Positions 7,601 to 13,237 of a stretch of DNA of 13,237 nt are shown here, one piece after another. The position numbers and the translations under genes were made by a program. Position 1 is the first letter of the stretch. Each line of letters starts with the position of its first letter. This DNA comes from Candolleomyces eurysporus (lineage: Eukaryota > Basidiomycota > Agaricomycetes > Agaricales > Psathyrellaceae): contig JANBPK010001737.1 in NCBI GenBank assembly GCA_027579435.1, positions 1-13,237 of the forward strand, in the 5' to 3' direction. A model generated the notes under the pieces. It saw only the letters and a program-made list of their open reading frames with translations. It did no database searches and was not told the DNA's origin.

Positions 7601-8812
7601 CTAGAGGATCAACTTGGCTTGTGCTATAACAAGGTGGCCACCGACAGTATGATCGTACCGCCCACCAGAAGTGATCGCCCAAGGACCACTGTTTAATTGG
7701 TTAATATGCCATTCCAGTGCCAAGCCATCAAAGTCATAAATTGCGAACTGGAAAAGGGGCGTTGGCGAGCTTTGTCCGAGGTCATTGAAAATGGACTTGG
7801 TGACGCATAAATGAGGCATCCATCTCTGAAAGCATTCTAGCAAATCTCGTTACACAAGTGTCAAGCGGTGGAAGGTTGAGTACGCACCGTTCTGCCACAA
7901 AGCAATGGTTTGGATCGCCGCACTCGTTGATAAGCTACTCAATAGCTGTGGTCAATGAGTAGGGGAGACAGTAAAGGGCAAGCATTTTGCGATACCGCAC
8001 CTCTGACGATGAGTGGCTAGTCAGTTCTCCAGTGTCTTGTAGTACAATAGCTTTGGGACGGAGTAAGCCCCTGATTTTGTACATCGCACCAATGAAGATA
8101 TCATTCAAACCCGCATTGTATATTTTTGTGGGACAAGGGATCACCACGCTGATTGTCTGACCTCCTTGTGTTTTGAACAGCCGAGGTAAGCTGGAACATC
8201 GGTGAAAGTAATTATGCAACAGCCAACAAGGAATTGGCAAGATATACACACCTATTATTCTCAATAATACGGAATCCCTGCGCAAGCAGCTCCTCCAGGG
8301 ATCGTGTTTCGAGAATCAAACTTGCCTTCCCAGCAGCAGAAAAGACATCAATATTGACGATTGTGACCTCAGCATCAGGATTCACTGGATTTGAAGTTGC
8401 ACCCTCAAAGAGATTTGGCCAGAAGTATGGAAGAAAGGACTTGTGAGCTTGATCCCTCAGGAGATCATATAGAATATAGGGGAAAAGTTCCTCAGGCTGG
8501 GTGGCAGATGATCCTAACTTGACGGCGCTGCACAGGTCGGGAATCTTGAAAGTATGTAAGAAATGTGACATGGGAGCCATTTAGGAGATATACCTCACCT
8601 CGGCTTCCGATTCTGAACCCTCGACAGCATGCAAAGGCTTCATGACTATGGAGAAGGTCAACGCGTTGGTTCAGGTAGATGATCACATGTGTGGATTTAC
8701 CACGAGGGCTGATCCGTTTGAAACTGTCCTGTGGCGGTACCCGAGTCACGAGAGAATGGTTTGTGCAGCGTTCTTTCATGATCTGTGTCGCAATAGGCGC
8801 TGAACTAGCCAT
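7601..8812 (-). pseudogene. Four-exon gene of unknown function with one in-frame stop
   Basis: The exons, in coding order, are 8812-8594, 8544-8252, 8190-7888 and 7823-7601. They join through GT-AG introns of 49, 61 and 64 nt with consistent phases into 345 codons plus stop-codon interruptions. The start codon has a good fungal context (TAACATGG), and the protein starts MASSAPIATQIMKER. I recognise no family. The sequence looks like a soluble globular protein, with stretches such as EELFPYILYDLL, VTIVNIDVFSAAGK and SLEELLAQGF, and no signal peptide or membrane helix. A TAG at 7935-7937 interrupts exon 3, after TTAIE. The frame continues convincingly as LINECGDPNHCF into exon 4, so this looks like a nonsense change, for example from CAG. 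An alternative donor at that spot (GTAGCT) would remove the stop with a longer 115-nt intron. The start lies 171 bp downstream of the stop codon of the next gene upstream. Confidence 0.6.
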
Positions 8813-8983
8813 GTTACATAGTGTTGTATGTGTCTATATCGCTTCTTCAGAGAGAATCGAACCTTTTACAAGCTGCATAAGGCTAATTACAAGAGATTGA
8901 AAATCCTGCCTATCTTCCATCATCGCTCTGGGCTTAACCTCCATCCTCAGCCTCCGAAATCCCATCACCTCCTTTCTACGTAT

Positions 8984-10909
8984 TCAATCCTCCTCATCCT
9001 CATCTCCCTCAGAGTCAGTTGGACACGCATAGGCATGCTGGCACCACTCGCCAGAGTGAATGGGGTTGAAGCTTCCAGTGAGACCCTGTCTCCCAGGGTT
9101 TTCTTCAATGAAGCTGTCTGAAATGTGAGCAGAGATAAGGAAAGAAGATGGGAGAGGCTGACCTGACTCTGCCGTGAAGATAGTGTTGGATATCATGGTC
9201 AGTATAATTGCCAGACTTGGAGCAAGCCTACGCNAAAAAAAGAATGGATCAGAGCCACTATGAGACAGCGGAGAGGTCATTCACTAACCTGACAACAATC
9301 TTCAAGGCACTGTGCCATGGTTCCGACCCAGGTGACATGACGGTGAATCCCATGCTCTCGAATCAGCTTCTCTAGGATGAATTAAATCCCAAGTCCACTC
9401 AGTCACAGCTCTAGCCCAAAATGGTTGGATAGTGACTCACGGTTCATCAGGAGATCCTGGTACATTGTCAGCTAAGTCTAAGCATGATTATAAGGCGAGG
9501 CGGCTCACTTTTTTCATAAGCTCGAACTGAATGCGGTCGGCAGTCCATCCGTCCCCGTACGGGACATGGAAATGCACAATACCTTCATCATAGTCGCTCA
9601 GTTCCAGCAATGAGTCGACGCCAATGTCATGCTTTGTATCCCCCTGGTATTCGCCCCAGATATAGCAATCCTCGCGAATCGTCTCCAGATACAAATTGAT
9701 ATCGATTTTGGGGGCTTCCTCCACCAAGGACTCAAAAACAAGTAGACGTGCTAGTCCTTCCAGCTTGAAAATCGGCCGGGAGAAGATCTGTGTGCACAGA
9801 ACGGTCAGAGCACTGCGCATGGTCCAATCTCACTCACATCCGGATCAATTTTCCTTTGGTGAAGGTCAGGGACCAATATTTCAAAGCTCCGCTCAGAATA
9901 CTTTGCCAAGCGAACCTCATATGAGGGGGATCGCCTAGTGACATCTACGGTGTTGCATTGATGCATGTGCACAATAATGCCTCTGGGGTTGCCCCATACA
10001 GCACGGCCTACAAGAGTAGTTATTTCCATGGACAACATTTCAACGTCAATCATGGTCTCACTGTCAAATGCAAAACAACGCGCGTCGACATCGAAGCCAG
10101 TGAGCACTTCTGAGGGAGATTTATACAGCCGTAGGACAATCTGCACAGGGCAGTATGGATATTGGGCTGAGAGGTTATGTGAGTCATTGTTGATGATTTG
10201 GAGTAGGGGAAGCTTACAATGAATTGTGACCGCGTGCTTTGTCCAGACGCATGTCACTGGGTGAGGGACGGCAGCACAAATAGCCTGGTAGATGCTCTTC
10301 ATCTTCTCCTCCGCCTGAGGTGAGAATTTAAATGAAAGTACACAAGAGAAGCTCGTGTTTAATTTGAAGACGAACCTGTTTTGACGTCAATCCATACAGA
10401 AATACATCAACGTCCGCACCTCGATGCTGAGGGAAATGACACCAGGGTAGCGGGTCCAGCACTAGCCCAGGAGTGAGACAAGCTTGAACTGCACCGCCAG
10501 CAACGATGACATTATCCCATTTCATATGAGCCAGGGACCCATTCGTGAAAGTGTTCCAATTATTCACGAATTCCTCGAAATTATCGACCATAGCAGGTCT
10601 TCCTTTGGACCTTCAGAGACCATGACCAACCGGTAATACATAGTTTGACTTGAGGTCATTCTCGTCTCGTATGATCTGGGCTCGAGTTACCCTGATGTCA
10701 CCGGGGGCGTCGAAAATGTTCACAAGGCCAATATAGGGGTCTGACAGGACTGGATTGACTTGATTGTGGACAAAAAGAGAACGAAGTTTGCCTTCTGCCT
10801 GAAGTGCTGCAGCCAAAGGATCATCGAGACTGACGCCAGGACCTGGGGGTAAGTTTTGGACATTATTGATAAATGTATCCCCAATTTCTTGAAGGTCTGG
10901 CATATACAT
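8984..10909 (-). pseudogene. Nine-exon gene for nucleotidyltransferase-like fold protein, one in-frame stop
   Basis: The exons, in coding order, are 10909-10376, 10314-10218, 10166-10062, 10007-9838, 9787-9509, 9456-9441, 9371-9289, 9227-9163 and 9113-8984. Introns are 49-69 nt, all GT-AG with matching phases, and the total is about 492 residues. VIVAGGAVQACL (about residues 135-146) followed by ADVDVFLYGL (about 165-174) is the GG...DxD pattern of nucleotidyltransferase folds. Downstream are TKHAVTIHSQYPYCPVQIVL, NTVDVTRRSPSYEVRLAKYS and HRHVTWVGTMAQCLEDCC, then SFIEENPGRQGLTGSFNP and an acidic tail ending GDEDEED. From memory this matches a widespread uncharacterised fungal family, sometimes labelled ankyrin-related. 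No enzyme activity is known to me. A TGA at 10613-10615 splits the first exon between VLPVGHGL and RSKGRPAMVDN, with no plausible intron around it. The frame is also open upstream of the ATG to 10963. Confidence 0.7.
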
Positions 10910-10995
10910 TGTGTAGGCGTCAAGGAGAGGAGGGAGAAGGGCTTGAAGTTGCTGGAGGATTGGCTAGATCCCCCCCCCAAACCTCTGAGCAATGA

Positions 10996-11003
10996 TTTAT
11001 ATA
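10996..11003 (-). promoter_or_regulatory. TATA box candidate for the nucleotidyltransferase-like gene
   Basis: On the minus strand TATATAAA lies about 87 bases before the ATG at 10909. That ATG has a good context (CACAATG). A run of nine C (10970-10978, plus strand) lies between them. The placement fits a core promoter but is a match to a short, common motif. Confidence 0.35.
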
Positions 11004-11009
11004 CTATAT

Positions 11010-11586
11010 TCCTCCGACTGGCAAGAAATCTCCAAATTACGTGCTCCCCACAATCGGAAGGAGATCTTGCGAACACCGGTCTTCTGTGAATGTTGAGCCA
11101 TTGCTCGTCTCTTCTAGAAGCAAATATCATTTATCATCTATCTTATCATCATTGATCATTACTGGATATGTGCAAACCATTCAAGGAGGCTGGTTTCCTA
11201 AAAGCTCTCTGACTCTGGAACACTGGAAATGTCGGCGAGTTGAAATCTGATAGGGCGATGTGATACGTGAAGCCACATCCATCAATATTTGGATTCAAAG
11301 ATGGGTCTATTGACTGCGAATTCCCATTCGGATACTCTGCCACACCTGCTAGAAACAGTATTTGGTGAAAACTAGATCTGCGGAGATCAGGGGATTTACA
11401 AAAGTGAGAGTTTGGCGGTCTTGGAGTGGAGTTTGTCAGGTATTCCAACCCGTGAAAACTATTCAGTTGTTTCCTACACACAATAGATACCCACAAACTA
11501 CCGCCGACGTCAGTCCCGCCGAACGTATCCTTTGTCTATGCCAGAAAGAATAACGTCAAATCCGATCTGCTCTTTCCGATCCCAAC
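11010..11586. other. Stretch without a supportable gene
   Basis: A minus-strand open frame (11496-11149) contains a protein-like part around AEYPNGNSQSIDPSLNPN preceded by a possible splice acceptor, and could be a further exon of the F-box-like pseudogene upstream. No family motif is visible and exon joins cannot be decided, so I do not call a gene. Confidence 0.3.
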
Positions 11587-12129
11587 TTATCCGTTCGCAA
11601 TCGCTTTCGACAAGGGTCGCGTACCTGTCTCGCACACCACTACCCTCGGCTCTAGGTGAAATAATGACGCACGCCAGTCATTGATACTTCCTGGACCCCG
11701 CTCATTTGGATTGGGATTAGGACCTATGATTAAGGTAATGGAGCGCTCGGAAATAATCCTGGAAGGTAGCTGTCTGGGACTCGAGTGAGGTCTGCACGTC
11801 ATCGTATGGATGAAGTCCCAGAGTTCAGGCATAGAGTACAGTCTTCATCCAGAATCGGCAGAGCTGCGGACATTGGATGAGTGCGATAGCTTCGATCGTG
11901 CAGGAGTCAAGCTGGCGGCGACCGGGAGGGCTCACAACCACAACAAAGATGATCCATAGGATATCCTCTGGGAGGTGGACATTAATATTCCCTGTGCGGT
12001 TGGAGACAGGTGATTTGTCAATCGCAAGAGCTTCGACTAGAACTCAATGATGCTGTGTCCAAGGATCTGGCGACTGGTAAAGGCATCTAACATGACCTCA
12101 AACTTGAATGCAACCAAAGCTGAACGAAA
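11587..12129 (-). pseudogene. F-box-like protein remnant with two frameshifts
   Basis: F-box proteins recruit substrates to SCF ubiquitin ligases and are abundant in basidiomycetes. Three open pieces in different frames follow each other. The first (about 12129-12044) is helical, with AFKFEVMLDAFTSRQILG. The second (12043-11825) carries NVHLPEDILWIIF and then IQCPQLCRFWMKTVL. The third (11832-11587) starts MPELWDFIHT. Put side by side, LPEDIL..IF, CP.LCRFW and PELWDFI follow the order and spacing of a fungal F-box (LPxEIL..IF, Cr.W, P.LW..I). The joins require single-base indels near 12035-12046 and near 11830. The C-terminal part after GPGSINDWRASLFHLEP is unassigned. The assignment rests on motif order only. 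Confidence 0.5.
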
Positions 12130-12292
12130 TATTGTGGTATCTGTATATATATGGATAGGACAGGATATATACACGAGTGAGCCATATGCAAGGCGCAAAA
12201 CGAGCGAACATCTAGATCTGGTTGTCTAACATCAGGTGTCATAGACTAGCTAGGGACGTTGGTGGGAAAAGCGCACCTTGGCAAAGATATGA

Positions 12293-12534
12293 ATAAGATC
12301 AAGATATCCTGTCATGAATATGAGCCCAGCAGAACGTGAAAGGTATGAGATTCTGGCCTCCTACTGGAACAGCTCTGCTGGGAGCGTCAGGTTGTATGGT
12401 TCTGTTGGCTCAATGCTGACATGGAGGTCTGCAAATCGATCGAGGAACACGCTGTGGTAAGCATTTCACGGGAGCTTGCAGACGAACTTATTGCTCGAGC
12501 TGAAAATCTTGCGTCGAGGATCATAGTCCCTTAA
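12293..12534 (+). pseudogene. Coding-like fragment in two frames
   Basis: One frame (12293-12460) contains MNMSPAERERYEILASYW from an ATG at 12314. A second frame (12349-12534) contains LLLEQLCWERQVVWFCWLN and then a helical stretch, ISRELADELIARAEN, before a TAA at 12532-12534. A single frame change near 12365-12375 would make one continuous protein-like sequence. I do not recognise a family. It lies next to the right LTR-like block and may be a fragment of a larger disrupted gene. Confidence 0.3.
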
Positions 12535-12591
12535 GCGAGGCCAATTCCCCCTTTGCTTACTGGGGTCAGAATGTCGCATACTGACGGTGAT

Positions 12592-13160
12592 GCGCAGGTC
12601 GCGTTCTAAGGCTCAAAACACAACAAGACGAAGAACCAAACTCTAACACCAACACACACACAAAATAAACGCACCAAGTATCTTAGGAAGATAAGAGGCG
12701 GGCAAGGGTATAGTGAAAAGCTCTAAGTCAAGCTGGACTTGGGCTTCGGAACGTAAACTTTGCAATCGCAAGTTCGAGGGGGGAGCTACAACCAGGTTCG
12801 ATGTTATTGCTTCAGAAGCTAAACTTCGTAGACAACAGACTTTGACAATACACGGATTTGACTTTAGAAGTGAGAACACGGTCTCGACACGATATAACTT
12901 TAACAACACAATGAGGACACGGCCTCTGAACGACTTCTGAACTTAAACACGCAAAAGATAACAGAAAGGCTCTCGTAGATTCGGTGGGTAACACGGACCC
13001 GGACGCAAAATACAACGCTAGCTACCTGCTATATAGATTTAGTTACTCAGGATCCAAGATTAAATACTGTAAATAAGTTTGGCAGACACATCCAAAACAA
13101 ACAGAGATATAAACACATGAAATCAACCAGTCCGAAAAGAAATAATCATATGAGGGTATC
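12592..13160 (-). mobile_element. LTR-like block, right copy, inverted
   Basis: The reverse complement of this segment is colinear over its whole length with 3032-3614, with shared exact blocks at 13145-13160 and 12763-12782. Weaker similarity continues to the window end at 13237. Its CA-type terminus is at 12592-12593. The two copies point in opposite directions, so they cannot be the two LTRs of one intact element. Each is either a solo LTR or the edge of a separate insertion. The right copy lacks the TTCNNGAA octamers of the left copy at the matching places. Confidence 0.6.
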
Positions 13161-13237
13161 CAGGTTCCAGAACTAGGTCTCGACCTTTCTAGACTTGCAT
13201 TGAGGCTTGTTCAGAACCACTGCCAAAACGGCACTCC

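Noticed and set aside
8845..8900. GGTTCGATTC on the minus strand, like a tRNA B box
   Set aside because: The flanking bases do not form a T-arm stem and no acceptor or anticodon arm can be drawn.
9234..9240. A-run after an unresolved base as a poly(A) tail of an inserted retroelement
   Set aside because: It is the pyrimidine tract of an intron read on the opposite strand (9228-9288) and is only seven bases long.
10542..10569. Two TTCRYGAA sites (10542 and 10562) inside the nucleotidyltransferase-like gene
   Set aside because: They fall in coding sequence and are only two; without comparison they cannot be told from codon use.

Overview
The window looks like a repeat-rich, accessory stretch of a basidiomycete genome. 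An Agaricomycete of the Rhizoctonia/Ceratobasidium type is my best guess, from memory of protein families rather than from any search. The supporting signs are genes cut by many 44-69 nt GT-AG introns, a Tnp2-like transposase of the kind common in these fungi, decayed LTR sequences, and long degenerate minisatellites. There are no bacterial features. Two unresolved bases (589, 9234) show that this is draft sequence.

Layout. Positions 3-188 hold the acidic C-terminal tail of a protein cut by the window edge, built on a 21-bp tandem repeat. About 360-1760 is a very degenerate minisatellite. About 2205-3614 is retrotransposon-like sequence: short open stretches followed by an LTR-like block (3032-3614). 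It is peppered with the palindromic octamer TTCRYGAA. A 651-bp TA-flanked non-autonomous DNA transposon lies at 3691-4341, immediately before 4374-7209, a plus-strand, multi-exon, broken Tnp2-like (CACTA/EnSpm type) transposase.

On the minus strand two multi-exon genes run head to tail. At 10909-8984 is a nine-exon gene for a protein with a nucleotidyltransferase-like GG...DVD signature. At 8812-7601 is a four-exon gene for a protein I do not recognise. Each is intact by splicing logic except for one in-frame stop codon. Upstream (12129-11587) lies a frameshifted F-box-like pseudogene, then a plus-strand coding fragment (12293-12534). Last comes a second copy of the LTR-like block (12592-13160, continuing to the window end), in inverted orientation to the first.

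The main observations are as follows. The transposase carries an internal tandem duplication of a roughly 75-residue module, with an intron at the same place in both copies. TTCNNGAA octamers are dense in the left LTR region, and four of the five matching sites in the right LTR have a one-base spacer. Three separate genes are each interrupted by a stop codon explicable by one C-to-T change, and the transposase also shows Asn where a conserved Asp is expected. No defence system, CRISPR array or tRNA was found.
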